From positions 621,501 to 685,500 of the forward strand of contig CANUEZ040000168.1 in NCBI GenBank assembly GCA_948099385.1: a stretch of DNA of 64,000 bases, read 5' to 3'. Under the pieces are notes generated by a model. It worked only from the letters and a program-made list of their open reading frames with translations. It ran no database searches and was not told the origin of the DNA. Positions 32,574 to 45,355 of this stretch are shown here, piece after piece; position 1 is the stretch's first letter; each line of letters starts with the position of its first letter. The translations under genes were made by a program, and so were the position numbers. This DNA comes from Fasciola hepatica (lineage: Eukaryota > Platyhelminthes > Trematoda > Plagiorchiida > Fasciolidae).

Positions 32574-32870
32574 TGTATTACTTGTATTACCTGAACCGAT
32601 AGGACGTATTGAAATCGTTCCTACCCGGAACTAAGCAAACCAAAGTAGCAAGAATGCCAAAGCTGCGGAACAGAACGTTAATTGTATTGCAGAACTAATC
32701 TGCGTAAATGCTAAATCGAACAAATAATTGGTAGATTAGAAGTTGGCCAATTACAGCTAGCTTTTGCTGTACCTGTTTCCGGCGATCCTTATTGGTTGAG
32801 GCTTCTGAGCGTGCGTAGCTACGAAGCCATACCTAGCCGTATCACATGTGATGGCCACTGAGTCACCACA
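32574..32870 (-). mobile_element. LTR of the CsRn1-like family, inverted
   Basis: 297 bases, the reverse complement of the LTR at 25837-26133 with about 16 differences. On minus it begins TGTGGTGACTC at 32870 and ends near TACTTGTATTA-like sequence at 32574. The flank at 32871-32985 on minus ends in AAAAGTCTGGGAACC, a purine-rich stretch that may be the polypurine tract. It is therefore more likely the 3' LTR of a separate minus-strand copy than the partner of the plus-strand 5' LTR. Confidence 0.85.
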
Positions 32871-33581
32871 GGTTCCCAGACTTTTCATACTATAATAGTC
32901 CCACAGTCTTGCGTCGCAACGATGTCCGTTCATGTTAGCGCATGGCTGCCGTGCAGCGACCACCGGTGGCTACTCTGATCATTTCAAAGTCTTCCTCTGT
33001 TGGTGCACGTGACGTGTCATTTAAAGACAAATCACAGCTGAAAATAATGCCGTCTGATGTTTCACAGACTACGAACGAGGTAAAGTAACTATGCGTGAAT
33101 CCGAGTTACATTCACGAAATGCTTTGTACTCATCATGACTTCTGTCTACATTTCTGGTCTTCGCACTGAGAGAAACGGGTAACCGGTTTTTCATATCTCT
33201 AATGGCACACAGATAGCCCACATCGCTCTCATTTGGGTGGATGTCGTAAAAAATGACCTACCTAAACCACTTTCGTCAATTGGCATCGCGCGCCATAATA
33301 TATTAACCCCACAGTTGAGCTGATGTGTCACATCGGCCAACGGTATTTCACTGAATTAAATAACAAGGGAACTGCTGTTCGTAGAATGTAGAACGCCAAA
33401 CGAGAAAATCCTTCACGAGGAATGACTCTCAAGAACCTCTCATCGTTCACCAGCTCCTTCGCCCTTAGAACATCGGAAGGACTTTCTACCCTAATCGCAT
33501 TCGCTTTAAGGTAGTAAACCTCTTCAACGATAAACGATCAGTTATACTTCGTCCGAACGCACGAGAAATTTTCGCGAGAGT

Positions 33582-33907
33582 TGTGGAAAGATCCCACCTC
33601 TTGTGTGGCCAACCCATGTGTCATTGACATAAGCACGTGATTCACTCCCGTCCCGTTGGCCTTGCATGCACGTGCGCGATGCCTGTCTATCCTACACTGC
33701 GCTTTGTTTCACTTTGCCAATCACATGCGTTAAGCGCACGTGTGACTGACATTGGGTCCTAGTTTCTGTCCACTTGACACATGATTATGCTTGCACTTGC
33801 CAGTGGATGATTCACTTGTTTGCCCGCTTGTCTGCCTACGTGAACGTTTACTGATGTGCTAATAAACGGATCTATTGTTTACTGTGTTCTCTGAATTCTG
33901 AACAACA
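33582..33907 (+). mobile_element. Possible solo or 3' LTR of another gypsy element
   Basis: Starts TGTGGAAAGATCCCACC and ends AACAACA, so it has TG...CA ends, and carries an AATAAA signal at 33861 followed within 50 bases by a GT/T-rich stretch (TGTTTACTGTGTTCTCTG). The length of 326 bases suits an LTR. There is no second copy in the window and no target duplication, so this is tentative. Confidence 0.35.
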
Positions 33908-35435
33908 CCACCAACTTGCCATTGTGTGACTCCCGATCGAGAGTCAAACGCCTATTCTGAAGTATAACTGGTCATTAAGCAAATGAAAACGGTGATTATG
34001 TTGTAGGCATCGATATTCAACTGTGTACTGTAATCCAGCAAGCTGCGCCGTGACAAATGCCGGACAACGAATATTCTAATATCTAAAACGTTTCATTGGA
34101 TAACCTAAGAAAATTACTTACCTAGTTGTAGTCATCTGTGGACGTCGATAATGCACACGGACGTGTATCCGGATGCCTTCTCAGCCAGTTCTGAGCGCAC
34201 ACATTTCCTTTCATTGAAAAGTATCAAAGTAATCCTCACAACCTTAAAAAGACGCATAAGTACCGCGAACAAAACGAGCACGTTTCTGAGTCGTTAACCA
34301 TCACGTCAGCCACAGTAGCACCACGAGCGGAAACAACCATCGTGGTTAACGGGGCGGATCTTGATAAACACATTATAGAACACTTTTCAAGAAACGAAAT
34401 TAAATTTGCATCTCACTAAAATCAGTCAGTCCAACTCTTTTCCGGGTGACATTTCATCAGTTAAAATCGCTTCAATTGATGTACAGCCGTAAGGCCAGTA
34501 TGATCACAACATTGTATCCTATGAGACTACCACTGTCGGCGTCGAATGAGGAGCGCTTGAGGCTAACCACTGGGGCATCCTCTGATAAACTTGACACCAC
34601 GGTGTGACGAGCGTGACTGCCAAAATTACAGATGACTAATCAGCCTTAAGATCACGTGACTGCTCAACACGAACTAGTAGCCGTCAGCCGTGCCTCGGAA
34701 ATTCGTTTGACAACTTTCCCCTATTGTTCCCTAGACCCCACGCATACGAACAATGTGCACAGACTACAAACATCCATTGGTTACTAACTGGTTCTTCTAT
34801 GGCCTCACCAAGACACTAGATGTCATTTTAAGATCATCCGATCATGAATTATCTTGTGAGGGAAGTAGCTTCATATCCTACTTGTTCTGCCCACGTACAA
34901 TGAAGAAACGATCACGACGGTTTTCTTACAATATTTGAAAGCCACAATAATAATTGTTAAAAGATTCACAAAGCAGTATAAACACTCAGTTTGCCACTGG
35001 AAGCTCACAAAAACAATGTGCCGCTGTTTCATCTGGCTTCTTACGGATCATTACACAACAGAACACACTGATTCAGCGGTGAATCTTTGCTAGTAATGCT
35101 TTCGTTTCACTCCGTCTTCTACGGATAGGAAGTCAGCCTTATGAGTCGATCCCCGTGTGAGTAACGGATTATTATCATACGAATTCAATGACGGAAGGCA
35201 TGATATCAAGTGGACCGAATAAGCTGAACCCCGCACAGGACCACTTAGAATCAAGAACTTCAAGACCCGATGGAAAGCAGCGTAATATATCGTATGTTCG
35301 GAATCGTGTACAAGTATGTATTATAACAGAGAGAATACAGAGTCAGTCTTGCATATCACAAAAGGGCACTACGCCATGTGCAGTGGAGATGAGAAACAGC
35401 CTTTTCCAGGGCCACCATATATAGCTTTGGGATAA
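33908..35435. other. Unassigned 1.5 kb
   Basis: No open frame longer than about 80 codons and no motif. Nothing recognised. Confidence 0.4.
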
Positions 35436-35487
35436 CGTGTGTGTGTGTGTGTGTGTGTGTGCGTGTGCGTGTGCGTGTGTGTGGTGT
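35436..35487. repeat. (GT)n microsatellite
   Basis: About 50 bases of GT repeat with several GC interruptions. It directly precedes a SINE copy. Confidence 0.97.
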
Positions 35488-35640
35488 GATTAACGGGCAC
35501 CCGTCTCAGGTTCGATTGCCAGTGAGTGCTAGATGAATATGCACTACTGAAGATGATTTCTGACAAATCAGCTGTACAGCACTTCCATGTTTTTCAATGG
35601 TGAGTTGAGGCTTGACGATATAATTTTCACAATCAGATTA
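35488..35640 (+). mobile_element. tRNA-derived SINE-like repeat, copy 1
   Basis: Contains a B-box-like word GGTTCGATTGCC followed by the family body: TATGCACTACTGA, AGCTGTACAGCACTTCCATG and CAATGGTGAGTTGAGG. The same order of blocks occurs at 51965-52125, 52285-52470 and 62688-62865. The A-box part is replaced by the GT repeat. SINEs have no protein and depend on partner-element RT. Confidence 0.65.
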
Positions 35641-36234
35641 TGCCTCCCACTACGCACACCGAGTAATGACACAAATAATCTTATTTATTTATATAACACG
35701 ACAATTATACCGTATAAATGTAGAGCTAAGGTGATAAAATTAGCGACGACCGAAAAAGAGGCTGACCGGCGTTATCGAGATTCGATCCCGTGACCAAAAG
35801 TCTTGCGGTACACTATGATGACTGCTGATCACAGGCGGTCTATAAGAAAAGAATCGCGATCCCAAAGAGACGATTAGTATTGTAGTGGAACACTAGTTAT
35901 GACGACGGCAACAGTAACGATTGCATGAGGTTTCGTTGTTTGCAGAGTTCTCGCTTTATACTTAGATCTGCTATGTCTCCGACCGTCATAAGCAACTGGC
36001 TGCATACTCTCTTGTTGTGAACTTTGGAAGTTGGCAGGATTAGTTTGAAGGGTTCCACAGAACGGATCCAATGTTTACTCTCAACCAGTTGCCTTAGGGT
36101 TGCACTCGTCATATCTAAATTTTACCCTACAGAAGAGAGGCCGGAACTTGTTTTCCTGACTAGTCGTACGTCGGTTCGTGCTGGTCACTAGAGTTTCAGT
36201 TTATAGAACCACTAAACTCGCACTTCTGTGCTCT
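35641..36234. other. Unassigned 0.6 kb
   Basis: No recognised gene. Minus frames 35874-36071 and 35897-36112 overlap each other and match nothing I know. Confidence 0.3.
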
Positions 36235-36929
36235 GGTTTCGGTTGCTACCTTTCAGTATCCTCCAGTGAAGAGCAGAAAAAATAGAAGCATCAAGTGGAA
36301 AAGATCCAAAAGTCAAAGTAATAACCGGAAATCACGAAGACAAAGAAAGAGTTCGAATGCAACTACGCCACTGGTCGCCACACCTAACCATATAACTTGA
36401 CGTCTTCAACCATCTGGTAGGTGGGTCGCGTGAGCCCCAACCTGGAAGTCCGACACGCTTTATTTGGCCGAGTTCATTGGTCAAGGTTTTAATACCTTTC
36501 TTCCATGTCATGGACTGACTGCCTCGGCGTGACGTCTAACCACTACCTGCATCAGAAAACAGCGCATGCCGAAAAATTGTGTCGGTGGGCATGCGTACCA
36601 CATGGCCCAAATACCTTAGCCTCTTTAGATTCAGTACTTGATCCACGGACTGATACCTGGTTGCAACATCCTACATCTAACCTAAGTAATCCTGATACGG
36701 TATTCTCGCCATATTTGGGCAATGCTACGGAGACATCAGTACTCAAATACCGACACCCTTCGCCTATCTTCTATTCTGAACGGCCATGTTTCTAAGTCCT
36801 ATAGAAAAACGGACTTAACCGCCACATGGTACACTCGATCTTCGATAGACCATCGAATGTCAAGCCGGTTTCTTATCTACTTATCTACTTCAGATAGAGC
36901 TTCTCCTGCCAAGATAAGTCTTGGTGTTG

Positions 36930-38330
36930 AGCCAACCCAGTCCTGCAGCAGCATTTTTATTCTTTGAAGGTGCAAAACGCATCCCAAACATTGCTACACT
37001 GTTGTTAAGGCTATCTAAGAGAGCTTGCAACTTACCTGGATCTTCACTCAGAAGAAGAATATCGTCCGCTTATTCCAAGTCAGATAGTTCACTGGCTGAG
37101 AAAACATCCATGCCGCTATTCTCACACGAAGATAGGGCTATCTCAAGAATCACTTCAATCACAAAATTGAAGAGGTAGGATGAAAGGAGGCCACCCTGAA
37201 GAACACCACTTTCCGTGGCAAACTCGGGGAAAAGATCGCCGTAAGCACGAGCTCGGCTACGGCTGTTCGCATACAGGCATTGGAAAAGAAAAGAATATTT
37301 CTGTGACACTTTTTAGTGGGCGGCAGCGCCAGAGAACTGTGCCGTCAACTGAATCGCACGCTGCTTTCAGATCAAGAAAGACAGAGTTTCTGGGCCCACA
37401 GAAGATTTGTCTATGCTATAAGATTTGCTGAAGAGTAAAGAAGTAGTTGATAAGATCCAAACCGGATCTGAAACGGGCTCGAGTCTCACGCGTACACATT
37501 GCGCGGGAGCTGGGTAATCGGCGGAGAATAAGACCGGTCAGCAGTTTGGACGCGATGCTCACCATCCGGATTCCTCTGTGGTTTTCACAAGAGGATCTGT
37601 CACCTTTCTTGTAAATCCCCACAATCACCGATTCATACACTATCCCAAATAACCCGAGGAGTCTCGTTAACTCCAAAACCAAAGCTTCACCCCAGTCCTT
37701 GAAAAAAGACAACCCATCCGGTCCAGCGGCTATGTACTTTATCAAGTAACCTACCTCCCGCATTACACTCATTTCTGACGGAGGAGTGATATCTATCTGT
37801 GTCGTTTCTCTGGCAGGGATATTCGGAAGGTTCACTGCAGTAGTGGACCAACTGAGTTGTCACTTAAACTGCTCTGCCCAACGGTCCAGACGACATCCCT
37901 GAGAGTGAACCAGTAAGCCGTCGGATTCCTTGATCAACTCACTTACACCGGGCTTCTGTGGACCGGTTCTTCTATTCAAACAGTAAAGGTTGCGAGCATT
38001 GCCAATAGACGTAACCTTTTCTACTTCCCCCCTGTCCACAGTCATTTCTCAGGCTCCTAGTCAGTTGGCTTCTCAGGGATTTATGCACTTCATTGAATGG
38101 GATTCCGGTAGGACGGATTTTAGAGCTTCCAGCAGAACAACTGATGTCAAAGATATCCATCTTTTGTGAGGCATACTTGAACCAGAATCCTGGGTGGCAT
38201 TAGAAACGGCGTACAAGGCTTCCTTGATCTGCTGTCGGCGTTCATCTGGGTCCCGGACATCCGGCTGCTGTATTGGCACTGAAAAGTTATTGATCGAACA
38301 GACTGAACCGGTTATTGATAATATCTGTTT
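36930..38330 (-). pseudogene. RTE-B linker and reverse transcriptase
   Basis: Frames 38073-38279 (QPDVRDPDERRQQIKEALYA) and 37860-38045 (GPQKPGVSELIKESDGLLVH) are the linker. Frame 37416-37835 has KYIAAGPDGLSF, VIVGIYKKGDRSSCENHRGI and a damaged FRSGLDLI block where the family has FRPG. Frame 37070-37309 has the VLQGGLLSSYLFNFVIEV block, QGCPLSP-like but with the cysteine and proline lost. The catalytic box near 37075 reads through a stop. The first catalytic aspartate region is deleted around 37380. Confidence 0.82.
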
Positions 38331-38620
38331 CTCTGATCCATTCCAGGAAGAAGACGGCTCAACGCATTAGAGGTGGAACAAACGGAAGATACGTTGGAGG
38401 TGGCGTACGAACAGGACGCTGAACAAGGGGCCCGGAGGCCAGACTGAAAACTTTACGAATGTCAGATTTATGCGTACCTAGGAATATGCAATACGATTGC
38501 CGTTGTCGGTTCGTACGGTGTTCTTGTGGCTGGTCGGTAAATAGTCGTAATTCCTGTGTGCCTGGAGTTGTCCGGTAAATTCTCGGTGTGTGTTGCGTGC
38601 AGCGATCATGCCTGCAGAAA

Positions 38621-39575
38621 TTAATAACGGTAGCCGTCTACTCTCGCCCTCACGTTACACTGCATCGATGACCGTGTAGATAGCACCGCTTGAAAAGCAG
38701 ATCGTCGGTTATCGTCCAGAAGCAACTTCGCGGGACTGGTGGCTTTCATTTTGGTGCGATCACGGACAAAACGTGAACAGAAGCGAGCACTTGCCAACGC
38801 GTGATCTGAGTCCACAGACGTAGACCAAAATGAAAACCGATCTTCAAATAATCTAGGCCAGAGGTGACCAAACACAATATGGTGAACCTGAGTCCAACGT
38901 TGTTTAGACGTGAGAGGAGACCATGCCAGTCTATGTCGCGTCTTATGGAAGAAGTTCGTACTCGCCAGAAACAATCTGTGGTCACAGTACAACTGAATGA
39001 CACGATCGCCGTTGTCAGTGCGACCGGCTGGAATAGTAAAGTGGTCTCCGATGTGCCTTTCGGAATCTCCCAAACGGCCAACTTGGATGTTTAAATCCCC
39101 AACAAAGACCACCACGTCCGTTGAACGCACGTTTCGAAGCAGCTGAGACAAATCCTGGTGGAATTCATCCTTGGTCTCGGAGGAACTGCAGTCAGTGGGT
39201 ACATACGCTGACACGACGAACAAGCATCTGCGCCTCAGTTTTTTGTTGTTGACATGCACAGAACCGTCCAACTGAATTGCACACAAACGACTGCTGACTG
39301 GAATCCAGTCTAACTATTCACACTCAGCCCTCATTCTCAAAGCAATCCTTAAGCAAGCGTGACCATGAGCATTAGACACAGAATCGCCCGACACGCGAAA
39401 AGTAAAACGAGAGATTGGGGCTGTATCTGGGGTGTGAAGAGTGTCACAAAAGTGCGCTCTTGTACGCGTGTTTCGATGACACAGCGCAAATCTATTATGA
39501 ACGTCTCAAGAGTTCTAGTGAGAGCATCCTGTTGCCGTATCTGACATAGCGTGCGAAGATTGAAGGCAGCAAAGT
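38621..39575 (-). pseudogene. RTE-B endonuclease
   Basis: The N-terminal block is read near 39575-39360 on minus: AAFNLRTLCQIRQQDALTRT, ending with IETRVQE, the metal-site glutamate. The 221-codon frame 38621-39286 supplies LFVVSAYVPTDCSS, then TDVVVFVGDLNIQVGRLGD (catalytic aspartate and asparagine), then GDHFTIPAGRTDNGDRVIQL, a degenerate QVHHIVF and SVDSDHALA with the terminal aspartate-histidine. The latter half is open for over 660 bases, the longest intact stretch of this copy. Confidence 0.88.
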
Positions 39576-40769
39576 GAAGTGATTATTTAGGCTTGATGTG
39601 TGCCTTCAATGTATACCCAACTCCTGAACTACCGCTTCCTCCTGAGCCGCAATAACCCGTGGCAGTTTGCATTGATCTTAAATTAAGGAAGGGAGAATGA
39701 GTAAGGCTCTTCACAGGAAAGCTGTTTCTGGGCCAATCATACTTCGCGGTTGCCGTCACAGCAGAAAGGGTTTTTCTTCGGGAACCCTTACCCGAACCTT
39801 TGACTCAAAAGTCTGACCCACAAGGCAGTGGGACATTAACTCAGCACGGGGACGTGACCGGAGCATCCTCGAAGGAACTTCTTCTGGTCTGTCACGTGAG
39901 ACCTGATTGTTGTAAGCATCTTGTGTTGTCTTTGCTGGTGCTTTATTATCGATCCGCTTTTCGGATTCAGTCCTCAGCCCCATGCACCCAATGGAGCAAG
40001 CGGAACGGAGCAGTATCCTTTGGGCTGGGGGCTGTCCATCTTAGGTGGGCAATAGCTGTTCAATGAAGTGCGATGACTTTTCACATCGTCGAGAAACCCC
40101 AGGTACTCCACTCCTACGTCCATCTAGTGGAGGTTTTTAGACCGGTAAACTGTTTCTCTCCGTGTTTATTCGATGGAGTGTTCCCTCCAGGGGCATAGTG
40201 ATTAGAACCAGTTATTACCCTCCAACTGGTTTAGAGATCGGACTTCGTCTGAATTCTACCCATCGACCTGTCCGAGATTATTGCATCTCCGACCCAAGGA
40301 AACCATCTTTCATAGCTCTCTGGGAAAAGGAGGCATGCAAGCTATCACACCAGTTCAAGGTGTAGGCTCGTCGTAGTGGTGGTGCTCGTTACAAGATCAT
40401 GTGAACTGATAAGGAACAAGAGATTAAGACTGATGAGGCAACCAGTCTTCGGATTTCTGAAAAAATGAATGGATGGGACGTGCGTTTCGAGTGATGACTT
40501 CCTAACGACCTTCGACACGATTTTTCTATGTAACCAAAGATTTATCATTGGGTCCCCTTTATCCAATTTATGAGAACAGAGAGAAGACACAGTTCGCGAG
40601 ATGCAAGCATTTCGTTTACTCTTGTCAATCGCGGACATAAAACGTGTCAGTATATATACATGGTATAGTAGGGGGGTAAGTGCAACAGTAATGTAGGCAC
40701 GATCGAAAGTTCTTACAGTACGTACGTTGGGAGAGTGAAGTCTGTCGTGTTAACGCCAAGGCAAACAAA

Positions 40770-41110
40770 CATTTTGGGTCAATCGTTTTTATGCACATAG
40801 TGCTGGCTGATACATCATGATTAGAGTAGCTTCACTGGACGCTAATAGTTTCGGTGTTGGATTGCGCAACAACGCTTTGAAACACTGGGCCAGGTCAACT
40901 TTGTGACCTGATTCAATCAAGTGTCTTCCAATCGAAGAAGCTGGCGGTTTCACGTCGTTGTGTATTGCCCCAGCAGGTTGCGTCATCATGTTTGACAGCC
41001 ATTTGGGTATGTGTTCTGATACCCGTTGAGTCAAACAACGATCCGTCCTGCCCATGTATCAATCTTAAACGGGACGGTAAAGAGCTCTTGATTCTTATGA
41101 TCCATCTACA
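40770..41110 (-). pseudogene. Penelope-like element, C-terminal GIY-YIG region
   Basis: The minus frame 40789-41055 reads MGRTDRCLTQRVSEHIPKWL, then PASSIGRHLIESGHKVD and LLASSEATLIMMYQPALC. This is the latter part of the GIY-YIG endonuclease that ends Penelope-like elements: a GRT-x-R block with the catalytic arginine, the histidine after SEH, and the glutamate near SSEA. The GIY and YIG strands just upstream are lost or shifted. RT is not found nearby. Penelope elements reverse transcribe at a cut made by this endonuclease. Confidence 0.75.
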
Positions 41111-43014
41111 GGGTCGTTTAGCATCGTTTTACTCCAGTATACTCGGACTACCGGTGTCCTACTTACAAAGTCGTAATAGAATTATAACAACGCAAAACAA
41201 AGTAATGCGAAAGCTAAATAAAAGCTTTTGAAACAGTTACTGTGTTCTTTTAAATTAAACTTATCGTACTGGACTCAATTCGAATAAGTGCTGCCTTGAT
41301 GCTCCACGGTTTTGGCGAGCTGAAGGATGTGCAAATATGGAGCACTGGTCGAAATACTCAAACTGATGGGATGTACTGAAATGGCTCCAACCCAAGACTG
41401 TGTAAGCAGAAGTATTAAGAAGACCATGGCTTTGAAATTGTACGGTACTTTCATTAGTCTGCAAGCAGACAGCTATAAGAGATGCTCAGCGAAACCGCAT
41501 ATTTCTTGCGTCTATCTCAGAACCACGAAACTATGTGACTCACTGACACACTTTACGCCATATCTTGTGACCACTTATCTCTCTGATTTTTAGATTAGGA
41601 TTTCAAATGACTATCCTCTATCTGAAGAGAGATCATTTCCCTGGATCCAAACACCCACAAAAATTCCTTGGATTTCGAAAAAGAACTACGATCTCAAAGC
41701 TGATCTTTCTTTTTAGTTGCTGAAGCAGTTTTCCGTATCAAAAACACTAATAAGGATAGGTCAAATTGTTTTTCGTTGAGAGGTATTTTTTTCAGGGAGC
41801 GAGATGATCAGTAGGAAAAGTCACATAAATAGTATAACTTTAAAAGTTACACTTGTTAGAAATAAGGAAATTTTCGTCTTTCTACCATTCTTCAGATTAA
41901 ACTTATTCAAATGAATCACTCGGTATTCAGCACTCTCATCTTTACTATCAAAACGGTTTAGTACAATCAAAGTAACAATTTCTACGCCGTCATTGATCCA
42001 CGCGGGGTTTGAGTAAGACCCTAGGGACTTTTATTTTTTTCTTGCAAAAATTGGGTATAATAGCTTTTGTGAAGATTTATCGCCTCCTAAATCGAGCTTC
42101 ATCAGGTTCTCATATGGATTAGAAGGCACGAAAAACGATACTAGTGTGGCTCGAATATAGTTCCATGTACGCATTACAGTTTCACAGCCATCAAAGCCAG
42201 GGCATTGTTCCAGCTTCTCAGTGCCACGGTTGTTCTCCTAATCAACCCAAACTTGAGTTGGAATTTTGGAACATGTCGGGTTGGTGCTTTTGCGATGGCT
42301 ACCAGCTTTAACTTTCCACTGGACGCACAGCAGCGTAACATTGTTTTTAACCAGTCCTTCGGTTTTTTATGCCAGAACATTTTCCATCAACTTGCACAAG
42401 ACTCCTATTTGGCATGCTTCGAAACAACAAACCAGCTTCATCAAAGTCGCATATGTAGTGTGACTTGTGCTGTTACTCTACGAAGTCTCCAAATTTATCA
42501 AAATTTGATACAAAATCAGCTTACTATCATCGTGAGTACTGTTCACCTCATCAATGTCTGAATTATCTTGACAAGAGAACGATATCTGGTTGTTAGCATG
42601 GGACGAAAACCCTCCCGTCCCAACCAGCTGAAGTTTGTACTATCGTTGTTAACTGGTTCAGATGAGACCCGGTCAACACAATTAGAACTCACAAAACCGA
42701 GTTGCCTCGTGATTCTAACTGATATCATTTTCTAAGTCTACTGTGCGTAAACAATTTTCCCCAGAAATTTTCCCAGGTATATCTTAATCGGAGGAATTTC
42801 TTACCAGGGGTAGAATCCCGATAAGAGAGTTTCGTGTTCGGTTCTGGGGGTTTATTACATGATGCGTGGCCTTCTATAGAGAAAATGTTTAGCGCATCAA
42901 CAGTGTTTCTTGCAGACAGAGTATTGCCATCTGGGGTATACTACTGTACATCTCGATCCCTCTCATTCTCAGTTCCAGTTTGTCGGACAACCAGTGATTT
43001 TACGTCTGAATATG

Positions 43015-43017
<3 letters not shown>
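41111..43017. other. Unassigned 1.9 kb
   Basis: Contains overlapping frames at 42205-42561 (plus) and 42174-42380 (minus), and the plus frame starting at 42834 that runs into a TA repeat. None has a motif I know. 41600-42170 holds no notable open frame. Confidence 0.35.

Positions 43018-43091
<74 letters not shown>
43018..43091. repeat. (TA)n microsatellite
   Basis: About 74 bases of uninterrupted TA repeat. Ile-Tyr strings in the open frames here are artefacts. Confidence 0.98.
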
Positions 43092-43093
<2 letters not shown>

Positions 43094-44689
43094 AACATAT
43101 CACTGTCATTCCGAAGTTGCCCGAATTAGTTGTGATGTAAATGTGTTCCAGTTACGAACGATCGAATAGCATAGATTGATTACGTGATACAAGAGACGAA
43201 AGCTTATCATTAAACCTAGATGTGTAAGGTGTGTCAGACGTAATAAATACGATCCACGAGAACTTCATCTACTCGGTGGTCAGATCCACTAAGCAACTTG
43301 CAAATTTTTCACACTTGCATGAATTTACACTACCCCCCCCCCTGTCGTCATACTCACGAAGAGTGGTTTGTTCTTTCCCCGAATTATCTCTGAATAGTTG
43401 ACCATTTATTATGCTGCGTGGATTGGTTGGCAGACAGCAACTGAAACGATCGTGTACTTTTTTAAAACCTAATAATTGTTCTAATTTAAACTATATCGGA
43501 ATTATTTTCGCATACGCACGCAACACAAAGATCCAATTGATTCACTCAGATATCATAAATACATCTTACTCGTTCTTGAATTCCAGGAATTGTATCCAGG
43601 ACCCAGCGTGACCACGCCCAAATACCTTAGCAGAACAAGTCCCTAATGCGTGCGATTTCGAGGTTTGAGTTGGTCCATCACGGTAACAGCCAAATAGATC
43701 AGTGATGTTCAGTAATCCTCCCAGTAAGGAACAGTACAAATCGAGTGCATAAAAAATATTCTCATACTAATGTGCTTGCGTTGTTTATCGGAACGGCCTT
43801 TGAATATTATGAGTTTAATATAGGCCGCTTGACCAAGTACTTCGAGGCGCTGTCTTTGCAATTGGCCTTGTTAAAACTTGGCAGGATGTTCGAAAACGCG
43901 ATGCCATTCGTTGACAGTGTAAAGCAACAGGGATAGATGAGTATAATACATGATGATTAGAAATTCATGTTGGAGTGACAGTGATGTGCAGGACACGCAG
44001 GGAATCGGACTTGATTTATAAGCATTACAGCTGACAACGATTAGTAAGATGAGTGAAACGGTTCTGCCGCAGGATCTTCGGTGAATTTCGTATTTTCAGT
44101 TGAATGTTGGTATTGTATGTTCAATGACACCACAAAATGTTCGCTACCTAGTCACGTTGCGTATCATCCACGACTCTAGAATATCTGCAATTCAAGAGTC
44201 GACGTTTTCCATAAACCTATATGATTATGAATCACGCAGTTCTCCTATCATGGATTATGTGCTCAATTTCCGCTTGGATCACTTGGATTTTATGAACACG
44301 ATTAGTACCTCTTATTATTGCACCATGGTTTCATACATGTTATGAACGAACAAACGGCGACATGGACGGCACTCTACCGTATTGATGCCAGCACAAAGTA
44401 ATACGAACCAAAACGATTTTTTCCTAAGTTTCTTCTTGAGTGGGAGCATTCTCGTAGCAGAAAAGAGAGCCCTCCAGGGATCCTCTCCAACTGACTACCC
44501 ATAAGGCTTAGGAACACAGTTAAAAACGGATAACGTGTCGTCATATTATTTTTTACGTGTGATAGGTCATAGATTAATAAAACGAAGCTGACTTAAGATA
44601 ATTGAATCTAGGTAAGTCAAGTTGAAATCTGGTTCCATTCTCAGAAAAATACACGTCTTCGGCACCACGCATTTCAGTGCAAGTAGCAG
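43092..44689. other. Unassigned 1.6 kb
   Basis: No frame above about 80 codons with a motif. A C-run lies at 43332-43341. Nothing recognised. Confidence 0.4.
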
Positions 44690-44875
44690 GTCACACATGC
44701 CTTCGAGGTGAAAACGCCCTGGTTCAAACTTCAGGTGTGACGGAGGACGCGCACCACTGACGAGCTTTAACAAGCGCGAGACTGGAATTCGGTGTTTCCG
44801 AGAACAAGGTTGACGGGATGGCCTGAATTTCACACATAGAGGATGGGGTCCAAAGGACAGTCAGTCAAACAAAAC
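44690..44875 (+). repeat. SINE-like repeat, first of a pair
   Basis: Resembles 45170-45355 in the same orientation: GCCTTCGAGGTGAAA, a B-box-like GGTTCAAAC, a GCACCACT..GAGCT block and AAAGGACAGTCAG near the end. Divergence is high, perhaps 20-25 % by eye. The B-box-like word hints at a tRNA-derived promoter, but I see no convincing A box. Confidence 0.65.
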
Positions 44876-45169
44876 TAATAAGAACGTTGGAAGAATGTCT
44901 TTTTGATTTCACCAGCGGCCAATGATCGATGAGTATCTGGCACGGTAAGGAACCATAAATGCGATGCAGGTTTAAAATGGCGGGGATGTGCACTCCATTC
45001 TGTGGAGAAGACCTGACTTTGTGGGAGGCATTCACTTGGAGTTAACGGGGCAGGTACCGTGTCTCCATTCAAAGCTGTCGGGCATCTCTGGCTGTCATAG
45101 AGGTCGACGTCTGAACAAGCTCACCTTGGCTATTCGGATCAACCCGGACGGGAGCGGGGTGGTGTCGAG

Positions 45170-45355
45170 GGAACATACACGCCTTCGAGGTGAAAGCCTG
45201 AGGGTTCAAACACTGGGTGTGGCGTAGGATATGCACCACTTATGAGCTCCAACAAGGGCGAAACTTGAGTCTGGTGCTTCCGAGTGCAGGGTGGTCAGAT
45301 GACTTGAGGTTTGTGCGTGAAAGGTGGAGTTCAAAGGACAGTCAGCTAAACAAAT
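45170..45355 (+). repeat. SINE-like repeat, second of a pair
   Basis: Second copy of the repeat at 44690-44875, 480 bases downstream. The intervening 44876-45169 has no open frame of note. Confidence 0.65.

Larger units (their letters stand above)
36235..40560 (-). mobile_element. RTE-B: nearly full-length non-LTR retrotransposon, decayed
   Basis: On minus the order is leader (40560-39760), endonuclease (39575-38621), linker (38330-37720), RT (37720-36930) and C-terminal and 3' region (36930-36235). This gives the ancestral module order for the pieces scattered at 15.2-20.9 kb. About 160 bases between leader and endonuclease and the stretch 38340-38620 are unassigned. Many stops and shifts show long inactivity. 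The family has apurinic-type endonuclease and RT. Confidence 0.85.

Noticed and set aside
33000..33570. Gypsy pol or envelope-like coding upstream of the possible LTR at 33582
   Set aside because: The plus-strand translation has short open stretches but no motif of integrase or envelope that I could support.
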